Shown here in pieces: positions 34,618-46,450 of a stretch of 64,000 nucleotides of DNA. Both the position numbers and the translations under genes were made by a program. Within the stretch, counting starts at the first letter, position 1; each line of letters starts with the position of its first letter. The stretch comes from Sisyra terminalis (Eukaryota; Arthropoda; Insecta; Neuroptera; Sisyridae). The stretch spans positions 52,153,050 through 52,217,049 of the forward strand of contig OY292277.1 of the NCBI GenBank assembly GCA_958496175.1, in the 5' to 3' direction. Under the pieces are notes generated by a model that did no database searches, was not told the DNA's origin, and saw nothing but the letters and a program-made list of their open reading frames with translations.

Positions 34618-34752
34618 ATGACCAAGCAGAAATTCCAGGAGTTTGGTGAAGAAGTTCTTATCCTCCCCATGTATAATGTGGACTTGGGACCAAACGATTG
34701 TCATTTGTTTTACCATGGCAAACTCTCTGGATCATGGGAAAATGAATTCTGA
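34618..34752 (+). pseudogene. Mariner-like transposase C-terminal fragment
   Basis: A short frame encodes QKFQEFGEEVLILPMYNVDL followed by GPNDCHLF. In mariner transposases the same region reads roughly E-LGWEVL-HPPYSPDLAP-SDYHLF. The Asp of the (P)SD element, the third catalytic residue of the DDD triad, is retained here as ND. The rest of the transposase is missing and a stop follows within 20 codons. It lies between MITE copies C and D. The longer frame on the same strand (34643-34870) is out of phase and is a shadow. Confidence 0.7.
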
Positions 34753-34835
34753 ATGTTTTTGTAAAAATTGGGCATTATACTTTTTCTTCAATAAGAAAAT
34801 AATTTTGCTGGAAAAAGGTGCAAAAAACATATCGT

Positions 34836-35821
34836 TAACCGGGCCAAAAAAATCGATTTTTTTTTTTTGAAAAGTATATCGAAAATATTGTACAAGGTGA
34901 CTAAAAAAAATCGGCAAAGTTTGAACCCTTAATATTAAGAGGTCAACGGTTAATATTAAATTAAGAGGTTTATTATCTTTAATTTCGATTTTTTATTTGT
35001 TCTTTCATTTTTGCGTCAATATTGTTAAAATATCAAGGTAAAAAAAATTATCTGTACATATATTTATTGAAAATTAAATCTCATTCAAAAAACGTCTTTT
35101 GGAAAATTTTTGCCAGAAACGTCGTTTCCGAATAATCAAGCTTTAAACATTGATATAATTTTTAGATTTAGCTTATTTATTTTGGAATTTTGTAACTAAC
35201 GAAAAAATAAATATATAGAAATGAACAATATAGATTCTTGAAGGAAATTTAATGCTCTACAAAAAAGATACACTTAATGTTTTTACAAAAAATCACTCTT
35301 TCAAAATTGGTTCAACAACGAAAAAAACAATAATTTAAATTTTCCTTCAACTTTAATTATGAATAACTTTTGAAAAAATGATTTTATGTAAAAATGTTAA
35401 GAAACTTTTTTTGTAGAGCAATAAATTTCCTTTAAGAATCTATATTTTTCATTTCTATTTATTTATTTGTTCGTTAGTTACAAAATTTGAAATTAAAGAA
35501 GATAAATCTAAAAATTATATCAATGTCTGAATCTTGATTATTCGGAAACGGCGTGTCTGGCAAAAATTTTTAAAGAAACGTTTTTTATAGGGAATTTAAT
35601 TTTCTATAAATATATGTGGAGATAATTATTTTTGCCTTGATAGTTTGACAGCATTGACGCAAAAATTAAAGCACAAATAAAAAATCGAAATTAAACATGA
35701 TAGACCTCTTAATATTAATATTAAGGGCTCAAATCTTCCCGATATATTTTTTTGTTACCTTGAACAATATTTTCGATATACTTTTCAAAAACAAAATAGT
35801 CAATTTTTTTGGCCCAGTCCA
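34836..35821. mobile_element. Foldback hAT-like MITE, TAGACTGGGCC family, copy D
   Basis: Both arms are present (about 986 bp). The left end is worn (TAACCGGGCC) and the right end reads GGCCCAGTCCA. Motif one and the CTCTACAAAAAA motif two occur in each arm. I found no matching 8-bp flank duplication. Confidence 0.87.
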
Positions 35822-37755
35822 ATGCAGCTGATATAAATCAATTTTATTGCACCTCTTGCGAATTTATTGAAATTTTGTCTAAAAAACTATTTTATATGCT
35901 TTTACCAGTAAGAGGAACAATGAGAAAATATTGATATTTTATTTATTTGAAGCGTAGACGAAAAAACTTTCAAAAACCCAGGAAAAATCAATTACTGAAA
36001 AATCTACAATTTGATTGCAAAATTTTAGAAATAGAAAAAAAAAATGTTCCGAAACAATAAGGGAAGGTATTGATACGAGCAACAACTGTGAGGGTTGTTA
36101 AAAACTAGTCGAGTTTCAATGTTAATTAAGGTTTAATCTTAACTTTATCAATCCCGTTAGTGCAAAATCCTGACTTTCACCACCCTTTTATGAGTCATGA
36201 CAATATTATCACTGATTAGAGCCCAAGGGGTGAAAACATGGATTTTTTCAAACAAAACCAGCTCGTCAATGCCGACTCATTGAAACGGCCACCCCTGCAA
36301 AACAAACACACGACTCCATTATACGCACATTTTGTGCAATAGCGCAAAACGTAGGAAAACTTAACAAATAATATTTAAATACTCGGGGTTACTACCCCGT
36401 TAGCAACGGCGAGCCGCCATACCACGGTGTGCGAAATATGAAGTGGTGCTATGGCACTGGAAACAGGGATGGGAACGGGAGAAATTCAATGTGGTACTTG
36501 TATTATATTGTCCTTAGATTCATGCGTTGCACGACGAAGTCTGACTTTCAAAGTCTTAATAATGTAACCAAGTCAATTTGTTGGGAACTTGTCAAGGGAG
36601 CGTTTGAATTAAATATTTCTATAGAGCACCACCACCATGGTACACTGCCCGCAAAAATTACGCACTACCCACTCAAGCGTTAACTACAAAATTTTTAGTG
36701 TCATTATTTTAACGAACGCCCATTATTATCGTTCAACTATTGCAAATTACAATGATATTTGTTATTTTGCTAGTCATATCTCAGTTATGAATCTATATTT
36801 TCCCGTTTAATTAACACGAATCTTCAACGGCATGAAATTCTCTTGCATCATATTTTCAATTCCAACAAATTGGCACTTTGATTTCACACTATATTATTAC
36901 ACTGAAGTATGATGTCTTGATTTTATAAGATTTTCCCATATTAAATCTCAACTTGCGAACTTTTAATTTTCGACTAACTAACCGAAGATAATACGTTTGG
37001 ATGGCAAAGTGAAACTTTGGAAACATTGCACACTATTATAAAATTCGTCGAAATAATAATATATCTTTGTCTAGTGTTCGAAAAGGGGTTGGAAGCTTTT
37101 TGCGGTTTGTTTAGTTGGAAGCACCGTTGAACCATGCTATTTTAAATGAATGTCGGCGCTATTGAATGTTCAAACTACCCCCCTTGGTCCTATTCGGTGC
37201 GTTGGTCGGGGAGGCCAAGTCTTTTATTTAATTCAACCAATTTTATTTAATGTTACAAAATTCAAAGTATTGTGTATGTGTGTGAGTGTTTGGCTCCTAG
37301 CAGGGATTGTATAACCTTGCCGCCTATAAATGAACAAATGGACTGGAAGCAAATTTATTGCTTCTTCATCCACCGTTACGATCAGTGCGAATTTAAACAT
37401 TGATTACCGTCGAAAAAAAAAACGCTTTTCCGTTTTACGTTAATTGTATTAATTTTTATGAGCTACATCAAGTATCATAAATTTTGGGGAATCCAAATTT
37501 CTCAGGAGGATTTCTCATGTGATTTTATTCACAAATTTTTATCAAGATTCACCATATAAAAAATAGGGGAATTTAGTTCATCATTTACCAAAGTTATTAC
37601 CTTTTATTTGAATGAGATAACCGTGATCGTTTTCTTGCTATTAAAAATGCAATTCTCGTCAAAAATATATCATTTTTTACAGATATTGTATCATTGTTAT
37701 CATTTTTACAGCCCAAAAATTGTCGTTTTGGATCCCAAACTCAATTATATGTTAG
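35822..37755. other. Unique stretch with a GC-richer patch, no gene recognised
   Basis: Bases 36200-36660 are GC-richer and include a perfect hairpin CGGGGT-TACT-ACCCCG at 36384-36399. The 84-codon frame at 36429-36683 has no recognisable domain. The patch might be a conserved regulatory element or part of a gene, but nothing settles it. Confidence 0.4.
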
Positions 37756-37957
37756 TATATCGCTCACTGAGTGCAATAGTGGCACATCTCAAAAAAAATT
37801 TGTTTTTAGTTAATTGTATCATTAATGCTAGCATTTTGTGTTTTATCTTTGAACAATACTGGCATATTTTTATGTTATTTTACATAAAATTAATAACCTA
37901 AAACTAAAATTAATTAATAAATTAATTGTGCCACTATTGCACCCAGTGAGCGATATA
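37756..37957. repeat. 30-bp inverted repeat around a 142-bp loop
   Basis: Bases 37756-37785, containing CGCTCACTGAGTGCAATAG, are mirrored at 37928-37957 with one difference (GAGTGC versus GGGTGC). Weak similarity continues outward (AAAATTGTCG-type). Looks like a small foldback element. No target duplication was fixed. Confidence 0.75.
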
Positions 37958-38429
37958 TACTCTTTTGTGGCTATAATTCGACAAATTTTTGCTATGATAA
38001 AAAAATACAAATCAAAATTTCAATTTAAGTTCATAGTGCTACTATAAATCGTCGCTGCACTTGACGAACTCCTTATGTGATTTTCGTATGGTTTTGGAGC
38101 AAAATATTTATCTTAACCATTTTGTATTAAATTTTATAATTTTACAAAGTATTTTAATGAATTATTACCTATTATTACTTTATTTGAAAAATTAAAATAT
38201 ATACATAAAAAATACACATATGAAACTTGACAGGCGTAGTGACAACATGGGGTTATTATCCTTGAAGTTGCATTAAATATTAGAAAATAGACCCGGAATA
38301 ATGACCGAGTCTTAAAAAAATATTAGATTTCCATTTTTATTTATAGTTTTTAACTAATTATACTCCGAATTTGTTATATTTTAAAAAAAATACAAAATCC
38401 TTCCTAAATATAATAATATTTTTTTTAAT
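37958..38429. other. AT-rich spacer, no gene recognised
   Basis: Unique AT-rich sequence between the inverted repeat and the LINE fragment. Confidence 0.5.
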
Positions 38430-38440
38430 AATTGGTATCC

Positions 38441-38557
38441 TCTTTGTACTTATACAGCACTAATCTACTAGGACTAGTGCTTACATGTGATTGTTTATGG
38501 ATTGAATGCACTTATGGCAATCCTATGCAGATTGTACAATTTATTTGAAAATAAAAA
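38441..38557 (+). mobile_element. 5'-truncated Jockey-like LINE 3' end (copy 3)
   Basis: A 117-bp fragment of the same 3' UTR as the 20.1- and 22.2-kb copies, ending AATTTATTTGAAAATAAAAA. A perfect 10-bp target duplication ATTGGTATCC flanks it (38431-38440 and 38558-38567), possibly 11 bp with an extra A. An extreme 5' truncation. Confidence 0.93.
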
Positions 38558-38567
38558 ATTGGTATCC

Positions 38568-39790
38568 AAAAAGCCTATCACGATGAATTGTTTCTGGAAA
38601 GATAGCCCATCGTTTTTAATTGATTATTTTTAGGGCGCAATAGTCCTTTTAGGACTCAACGCAGAGGAATTCTCAAGAAAAGCCCCAAGAACAAAAGAAT
38701 TGATTATTTTGATAGGAAACTAAATTTGAAGACCATGAAAAAAAATTCAAATATAGAAAGATTGCTAGAAAAAATACATAATTGGTTTACTTAATTATCA
38801 CTTAAGTGATTCAAGATTAGTCTTAAAATTATTTTTTCTATTTTCCATTTATTTTTAATATATAGCAAAATCCACTTTTAAAATCGAAAATTTTCTCAAA
38901 CTTTTGGTATGCTTATCCCAGATGGTCTTTATATTTTAAATTAGAATGCTTGGGAAATTTTTCGAACAATTTTTTGAGGTCTTCTCTCGAAAAAATTGAG
39001 TCATACTTTTAAATAAAATGCACTAAATTCAAAAATTTCTTTTACTAATAACAAAGCCTATTAAAACATTCATGAAAATTTAAATTTTTGTATCCCAATA
39101 TATAAAGTAAATTGTATAATTTCTTGAGTTTTGAATTTTTTATTGTACTTATAAAATATGTGTAGTCTTAGTAATTAGTAGTAGTCTTCAAATTTAAGAT
39201 GCAATTCGTAATTTGATGCAATATATAAAGGAAAATAACCATCTAATACTAAATTAACAGAAAATTAAATTTCTAAATGTCTTTGATTAAAATTTTATCA
39301 AGGTAATATTTTTCGTCGATGGATTAGAATCGAGTTCATAAAATTATCCAAATAAATAGAGGCTAAAACTTTTAGGTATTACCAAAAAAAAATCCGGATT
39401 AATCATCTTAAGAAATATTTTTTTTATCATGGAAAAAATTGCAGATTTTATGATTGTTTGGTTTCTGGAACTCTATTAGTATAAGCTAAGCCATATTAAA
39501 TCGATTAAAAAAACAAGTTAACAAAGAAAAATGCAAATGACTGAATAGTTTGAATATAGAATTCAGCATTTCACAAATCTGCAACTTTACAGAATATGGA
39601 ACCCCAAAACTGATGCGTTTAATAAAAATAAGCACACAAAAATGGCTCTATTAAAAAAAAGCTTTTGGCAATATTATTAATGGTAATTATTTGGCAATTA
39701 TATTTTGGTGCATATTATTAGAAAGGCCATTCAATGAGTGCAAAAATAAGGGATCAATTTTTAGAAAGTAGATTAATAAAGATCAGAACT
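38568..39790. other. AT-rich stretch, no gene recognised
   Basis: Contains a 6-bp hairpin AGTCCT-TTT-AGGACT (38650-38664). May include unrecognisable upstream parts of the LINE fragment that follows. Confidence 0.45.
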
Positions 39791-39794
39791 CTTA

Positions 39795-40238
39795 AAAGAT
39801 TCATTATGGGGCATATCCTAATCATTTTATCCGTAAACAAATCTCTACGGACATTAAAAAAATTTATCTGCTCTTTTGCTGACGACTTAACAATTTAAAC
39901 ATCTTCCTGGAAACCTACTACCATAGCCAATAGAATAAATAATTACCTTAAATATTTTTTTTCCAAAAAAAAATCAATGCTAATGATAACAAACATCTGA
40001 AAATTCTGAAAAATATTTGGAAATGCAACTGGGTTCTAGTCTTAACTTTGCTGTACATATACAGGTAGCTTCATTTGAATTAAAAGCTCGTACAATAATC
40101 CTGAATTCTGAATTCATTGCTAATTATAAATATAAAGCTTCTAGACTTATGAATCGATTAATATTTAAAAGAATAATTTGCAAATTTTTTGATGGAAGCC
40201 TTTCTGTTTTCACTTATCAAGAAAAACTCGAAAAATAA
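39795..40238 (+). pseudogene. Jockey-like LINE reverse-transcriptase palm/thumb remnant
   Basis: The fragment reads GHILIILSVNKSL, corresponding to the GPILF-IYVND stretch of RT motif 4. It continues to FICSFADDLTI, the FADD form of the YxDD catalytic box, then a stop, then TSSWKPTTIANRINNYLKYF in the same frame. Further on KYLEMQLGSSLNFAVHIQ matches the YLG(M/V).LD..L.W block that is also seen in the 22.2-kb copy. SRLMNRLIFKRII then corresponds to the LLYK-ILKP segment. Stops and indels are frequent, so it is dead and older than the 22.2-kb copy. The open part at 40017-40238 is only its tail. Confidence 0.75.
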
Positions 40239-41820
40239 ATTTGTAAAAGCGAAATTATTTAGTTATTTATTTCAAAGAAAAATTAAGATTAAATAGATGT
40301 TGTCACACATGTACAATGTACACTTATGCACCATTACAATAATTCATGCTAAGAATAATAGTTTCCTTACAAAATAGTCATACCACACCTATTTCGAATC
40401 AAATCCGCAGGTGGGCCAGAGTTCATAGCCCGTACAATCATAACTTCAATGTGGAAAAAAAAAATTCAATGAATTGTTACACAATTCAATAGGCATAAAA
40501 AATTAACGGTTATTTCACATTTTATTTTCTTTTTCTTTTTCATTTTTTTGTGTCGAATTAGTAAAAATTATTGATTGATTTTTTTAGTCACAGTCCAGGC
40601 ATGTATCATGTAATTAGATATTCACGTCCGATATATTGAATATCCAATACGTTTTAATATTATGTAAATTGTAAATAATATTCAAACTCAATATTTCATT
40701 TAAATAAAACACAATTTATTACTAAAAACACAGTCAGCGGTTTAAATTATTTGGTGTTTTTGTAGATAAAATTTTGTAATAAATTTAGTTTACAAGTTTA
40801 ATTTGCTTCGAAATAAAATATTGTCATTAATATGTTTGTTGTAATTATCTCTGACCTATGACACGGCGGAAGCGTAAATTTATGTATTCATATTAATTTT
40901 TCGTTAGAAATGCCAAAGAGTTTTAAATCCGTGACTCGATTTTTTTCCGACATAGAAAAATGCAGTGGAATGACCATTTAATTAAGACTTGCATGAAAAA
41001 ATTTGTTGTTTCATCTAAAAAAAAAATGATTATCCAAATTAAACTTATCGGAAATCTTGTGTATGATTTATGTATCCATTTGGAGATAATTAGGTCAAAT
41101 CATTGAAAACTAATCGATTTAAAAGGGTTCATTATAAAGTTAAGTTTACAAGGCTTTTTTTTCTCTCTATAGACTTGGTTGAAAAAATTTCGAATAGAAG
41201 TGGAAGAGTTGATGGCAACAAACACATGGTAAGCTCAAAGAATTTCTGACAGGTGAATTGATTGATTATCTGTAATGAAGTTATTATAGAGTACCTAAGG
41301 TGGACTTAAATATCGTTAGTTTGATATGCACACGCGAAAATATTTTACCCTTGAAGAACATTAAATGTAATTATGCATATGCGTTCATCTTAGTCTTCAA
41401 AATATAGGGTGTTAATACAGCTCATACGAATAACATTCTATTACCAATTTAACCCTTTAATATTTTAAATAATGCCCGCACATTACAACCATTCTTTGCT
41501 CAAGACCATTCTTTCCTTGTAATTTACATAATTAGATAGTTTAATAGGAAATAATTTGATAAATGATTGAATAATTCGTGAAAGTTTCCCTTAAAAACAT
41601 TTGATCGAAAAAAACCATGTACAAATTTGAATTTTTTTAAATAAAACTAAAAGTTTCTATTAAACGAAGATAAGACAAAAATACGAGGCTAAAGGAACCA
41701 CAGTTTTAATTTTTTTTAATGCCAAGCCATATTTCAAAAAGTCTAAGAAAAAATATTTTATGATCAATTAGGCAATTGTTGTAGCAAATATTAAGAATAG
41801 AATCTAAAGAATGGATAAGG
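40239..41820. other. AT-rich stretch, no gene recognised
   Basis: Unique AT-rich sequence with a small GATATTCA/TGAATATC hairpin near 40617-40644. No element ends or coding families were recognised. Confidence 0.5.
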
Positions 41821-41828
41821 ATAAATAA

Positions 41829-43134
41829 TAGACTGGGCCAAAAAAATCGACAATTTTTTTTTGAAAAGTATATCAAAAATATTGTTCTTCAAGGTGACAA
41901 AAAAAAACTGTCGGGAAGGTTTGAGCCCTTAATATTAGTATTAAGAGGCCTATCATCTTTAATTTCGATTTTTTATTTGTGCTTTCATTTTTGCGTCGAT
42001 GTTACCAAACTATCAAAGTAAAAAAAATCATCTGCACATATAATAGAAAATTAAATTCCCTACAAAAAAGGTTTTTTTGAAAATTTTTCAGAGACACGCC
42101 GTTTCCGAATAATCAGGCTTTAAACATTTATTTAATTTCGATTTTTTATTTGTGCTTTCATTTTTGCGTCAATGCAAAAATAATTATCTGCACATATATC
42201 TATTTATAGAAAATTAAATTCTCTACAAAAAACGTTTCTTTAACATCAAGCTTTAAACATTTATATAATTTTTAGATTTATCTTCTTTATTTTGGAATTT
42301 TGTAACTAACGAACAAATAAATATATAAAAATGAACAATATAAACTCTTGAAGGGAATTTAATGCTCTACAAAAAAGATCTGTTAAGGTTTTTACATAAT
42401 CACTTTTTCAAAATTGGTTCAAAAACGAAAAAAACGATAATTTAATTTTTCCTGCAACTTAAATTGTGAATAACTTTTAAAAATTGAATTTTGAGTAAAA
42501 ATGTTAAGAAACCTTTTTTGTAGAGCATTAAATTCCCTTCAATAATCTATATTGTTCATTTCTATATATTTGTGTGTTCGTTAGTTACAAAATTCCAAAA
42601 TAAAGAAGATAAATCTAAAAATTATATCAATGTTGAAAGCTTGAATATTTGGAAATGGCGTGCCTGGCAAAAATTTTTAAGGAGACATTTTTTTTAGAAA
42701 ATTTAATTTTCTATACATATATGAGCATATGATTTTGTTTACTTTAATAGTTTGGCAAAATCGACGCAAAAATGAAAGCACAAATAAAAAATCGAAATTA
42801 AAGATGATAGATCTCTTAATATTAATATTAAGGGCTCAAACTTTCCGAATATTTTTTTTTTCACCTTGAACAATATTTTTGATATACAGTTTAATCTCAC
42901 TAATTCGGCACTATTAAAAACCGGAAGCTGCCGGATTATTGAAATGTTCGGATTAATGGATAATAGTGAAAAAGTCATAGGTAATGAATAAAATAAAGCA
43001 TTTCATAGTGGGAATAAATGTAGAGAGGCGAGGGGGGCGTCGGCAGAGGGTGCCGATCTATCGAAGTGCCTGATTAGTGAGATTATACCGTAATTTTTCA
43101 AAAAAAAAATAGTCGATTTTTTTGACCCAGTCTA
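41829..43134. mobile_element. Foldback hAT-like MITE, TAGACTGGGCC family, copy E
   Basis: The best-preserved ends of the family: TAGACTGGGCC at 41829 and GACCCAGTCTA ending at 43134. A perfect 8-bp duplication ATAAATAA (41821-41828 and 43135-43142) fits nTnnnnAn. Motif one is at 41923-41945 and motif two at about 42048-42070 and 42353-42378. The left arm contains an internal duplication of its CATTTTTGCGTC section. A 204-bp pogo-like MITE is nested near the right end. The 79-codon minus frame across the right arm is not a gene. Confidence 0.92.
42887..43090. mobile_element. Pogo/Tigger-like MITE nested in copy E
   Basis: The 204-bp element begins CAGTTTAATCTCACTAATTC and ends GTGAGATTATACCG, the approximate inverse of its start. 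It is flanked by TA on both sides (42885-42886 and 43091-43092), the target of Tc1/mariner/pogo elements. Removing it restores the TTTGATATACTTTTC sequence of the other MITE copies. The interior is unusually GC-rich for this window. Non-coding. Confidence 0.85.
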
Positions 43135-43142
43135 ATAAATAA

Positions 43143-45061
43143 GATGAACAACTTTTTGTTCAGCAATTAATCGATGGTTGCACTTAGTCTTTCAAATTCA
43201 CTGTTAATGAAATTATTTAGACTTTCATTTAAATTTTAAAGATTTGCTTTTGGGGAGATCCAATTTTGCTCTCGTAAATTGTTAAGGGAATACAAAACCA
43301 TTGAAGAAATAAATAAAGAAGTGATTATAAAGAAAATCATACAAAAGTTTTGTAAAAACCTTCCGAAATTCGATAGTTCTAATACTTTTTTTAAGATTTT
43401 CTGCTTGAAAATTTGGTGAATCATCAACGAGTAAAAGTAAGATAAAATATTCACAAGAATATTTTGAATTCATATAATTTAGTTGTTGGTAGCAATATAT
43501 TTTTTTTATGAATTTGAAGAAAAAATAAAGGAAAAAACATTAAAAACAGAATAAAGATATGTTTATAAGTCTCTGAAAACATTTGTTCTTTATGGAAATG
43601 GTAATAAAAATGGTTTATTTACAAAGGGGTTGCAACGGACGGATTATAATCTGCGTTTAATAAAATATTTTTTAAAAATCATTTCAACGATTTCAATCTA
43701 TGTTGATGATAATAATAATTATAAAAGTTTTACGACGTTGCATTCCGGTTGAAACAACAAAGAAAAACCCCGCATATTGCACTTTCCTCGCGAATTTTTC
43801 TTTCGAGTGCCACTATTTGTCTCTTTCTTGAACGCCGTCTTTAAGGCACTACCAACGAGTCATTCCCTCATCCTCGTCCCATAATATTGGCCGTGATTAC
43901 GCCAAGCCGCACATTTTAATATGAAAATGTACGAGGGAATTGCATGCAACGGGAATGCATTTATGTTTAATGCGCCCACTCGATTTATTTTTATGAGAGC
44001 TGGAGAGCTAATTTTGAGAAAGAAGAGAGAAGAAGAAAATTTCTTCAGGTCACTGATTTTAAATATGCCAGTTGTTAAAAGCCAACGTAATACGAGAAGA
44101 AAATGATGAAGCAAGTGGGAGAAAGAGGAACGAAAAATAGGGTTTATTTGTTGATGAACTTATTAAAATTTTCGTTTCGATACAAGTGCAATGGGGGGTG
44201 ATTAATGTCCTTTTGGACCGTTTATTTGTTTATAAATTTTGTCCATTTTTTTTTTCGATTACTAAAAGCGGAAGTATAACAATAAATTAATTTTTTAATT
44301 GCTCGACTACTGTTTTTCATTTGTGGTGAGTTGAGGCCCACATCAAATTAATTACAGTGTCAAAAGAACATAAAATATTACCCTCACCATCATACGAGCA
44401 CAAACATTATTTTATTAGATATTAATCAAAAAAAAAAAAAAAAAAAGTTACATTCTTACATACCCCAAACACAATTAAAACGTTGCGAACGAATTAAAAA
44501 ATAATATCCCGAGCCAAACTAGATCCCAACGAGGCGCGCGGGTAATTTCTCTAGGTATAACCTCTTGCCGTATTTTTTATTCTTCACATTTTTAATTTAA
44601 GATTCTCGATGATAAATTCTTTATTAAGATTTCACAATTAAAATTTATGGTTTGGTGCTCCCGATAGACTACGGCCAAGACTAAGGAAAATACATGCAGG
44701 GCCACTTTTGAATTATTGCTGACATGGGAATAACAACTAAGTTATTATATTATTGTAGTTATCTTTCCTAATACAGTATACAATATAGGTAGGTACAAAC
44801 ATACATACATACATACATGCCAGACTATTGCTGTGTTTAGCTCGTATTCGGTAGCTTAAAGCTCTCATAATCTAGTAATGACTAAATACTCGACCGCACC
44901 TCCTTCAATAATAAAATACTGAATAAATCATTTTGACGGTCAATATGGTTAGAATTTCGTCTAATTGTAAGCTGCCTACTTTAATAACTTTACTGTTCAC
45001 AATGGAAATTGTACACATATAATTTTCAACTTCCCATTTTTAATTAAAAGCGTCATTAGTT
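43143..45061. other. Unique stretch, no gene recognised
   Basis: Overlapping frames at 43236-43473 (minus) and 43860-44114 (both strands) match no family. Somewhat GC-richer patches lie near 43740-43960 and 44510-44575. An ATAC tetranucleotide run lies at 44799-44818. Confidence 0.45.
44799..44818. repeat. ACAT microsatellite
   Basis: Five tandem ACAT units, directly after AGGTAGGTACAA. Confidence 0.9.
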
Positions 45062-45309
45062 ATATGAACCGTTTATTTTTAAAGTGAGTTAAGTCCATTT
45101 CAAGAACAGTCCCTATAGTATTATTATTTTAACCATGGGAACATAAGATACTAAGGAGGAGGGAATAATTGGCGTTTTTGTTAACAACTAAAATGAAATC
45201 AGTAATTTCTGAAAACTAAGCAGTTAAATAATTAACATACTTTGTTCTAGTTACAAGAAGAAGTCCTTGAAATGGACTTACGCCACTTTCAAAATAAACG
45301 AGTCATATA
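45062..45309. mobile_element. Short MITE with GTTTATTTTGAAAGTG ends (copy 2)
   Basis: Same ends and interior as 12612-12879, including GGAACATAAGATACTAAGGA. About 20 bp are missing just inside the right end relative to copy 1. Non-coding. Confidence 0.82.
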
Positions 45310-46029
45310 TTAATTACAGAACAATTAATTTTTTTCTACTATTGCAAACATTTACTTCGAAATTCCAGCTTTATGTTTACATAGGAAAGATTTTTAAACT
45401 TAACAGTTTACAAATATAAAAATCCATTATTCTGTCATTTTATGATCATTATTTAATTGACACATTTGGTGGGATTACTTTCCATTTTGGACCTTATAAG
45501 TCACATAAAACGTAATGCAATCCTACATGGAATTAAAAACCATATTTTTGTTATAGGTTTTGGTACGGAGAAGTTAATAAGCAAAGTTTTTTGGGTCATG
45601 AAATTGGAACCAAAATTTTAAGGGTTGGATAGTAATGCTTGTCATTTTTCCACTTCCTCAATTGTTGCCAACAATGAATATGTTTACAGTTTCAATTTAA
45701 TAGTTTAAGAGCGAATCCAGCAGGTATTTCTCCAATTATATGAGTTGACTCATTTTTTTCTTGCAGTAAGTTACAGATTACTTTTACTTCTTTACTTTTT
45801 CCCTCAAAATTTTAAGGTTTTGCAAACAACAAAGCCATTTATTTTTTCATAGTAGGTTAATTTCTTTATAACTACTATCTATATGAGACCTTAATTTTTT
45901 CTTGAATATATTGATTTTCAAGTTTTAAAATTTTTTTAAGATAATAAAGTCCAAATTCATTTATAGTCATCAAATATAAATTCCCCGTAACTTTTGATGA
46001 TTTAATAGATATCTACTTGTTCTGTTCTT

Positions 46030-46450
46030 TAAATTCACTTGCATCACTTTCAAAATAAACGGCTGTATTATTTTCAAATAAAATGGATAGAGTGATACTT
46101 GTTTAAGACTCAAACGAAAAGTTTAGTTCCTAACAATGATAACTATAAGTGCTTATAGCTTAAGTGTTATAGGGAAAAAAATTGTGATACCCCGAAAAAG
46201 AATAGAAAAAATTATTAAATTCTTGATTTATAAAAAAAATAACTATCTGTTTTTTCCAAAAAAATTTCCATAAAACACAATCAGAACGTTCTTTCTTTAA
46301 GTATTTTGATTTCCCAAACTTAAATTGGTCTAAGACAAAGAAAAAGAAATTCTTTTGGTATCTTATAGAAAGATCTTTTAAGTTTTGAAGCTTCATTAAA
46401 GCTTGAACGGTTTACTTAACTTAGATCACTTTCAAAATTAATGACTTATT
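46030..46450. repeat. Isolated CACTTTCAAAATAAAC-type ends (MITE relics)
   Basis: Right-end-like sequences occur at about 46045-46065 (CATCACTTTCAAAATAAACG) and 46426-46442 (CACTTTCAAAATTAATG). They suggest further, decayed copies or a larger relative of the MITE at 45062. Boundaries are not clear. Confidence 0.45.

Noticed and set aside
34643..34870. 75-codon plus-strand frame
   Set aside because: It is out of phase with the mariner fragment at 34618-34752 and runs on into MITE copy D.
34836..35821. 8-bp target duplication for MITE copy D
   Set aside because: The flanks of the worn left end and the right end do not match, so no duplication is claimed.
36429..36683. 84-codon frame in the 36-kb GC-richer patch
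   Set aside because: No recognisable domain, no splice context I could justify, and a His run from a CAC repeat. Left as unannotated.
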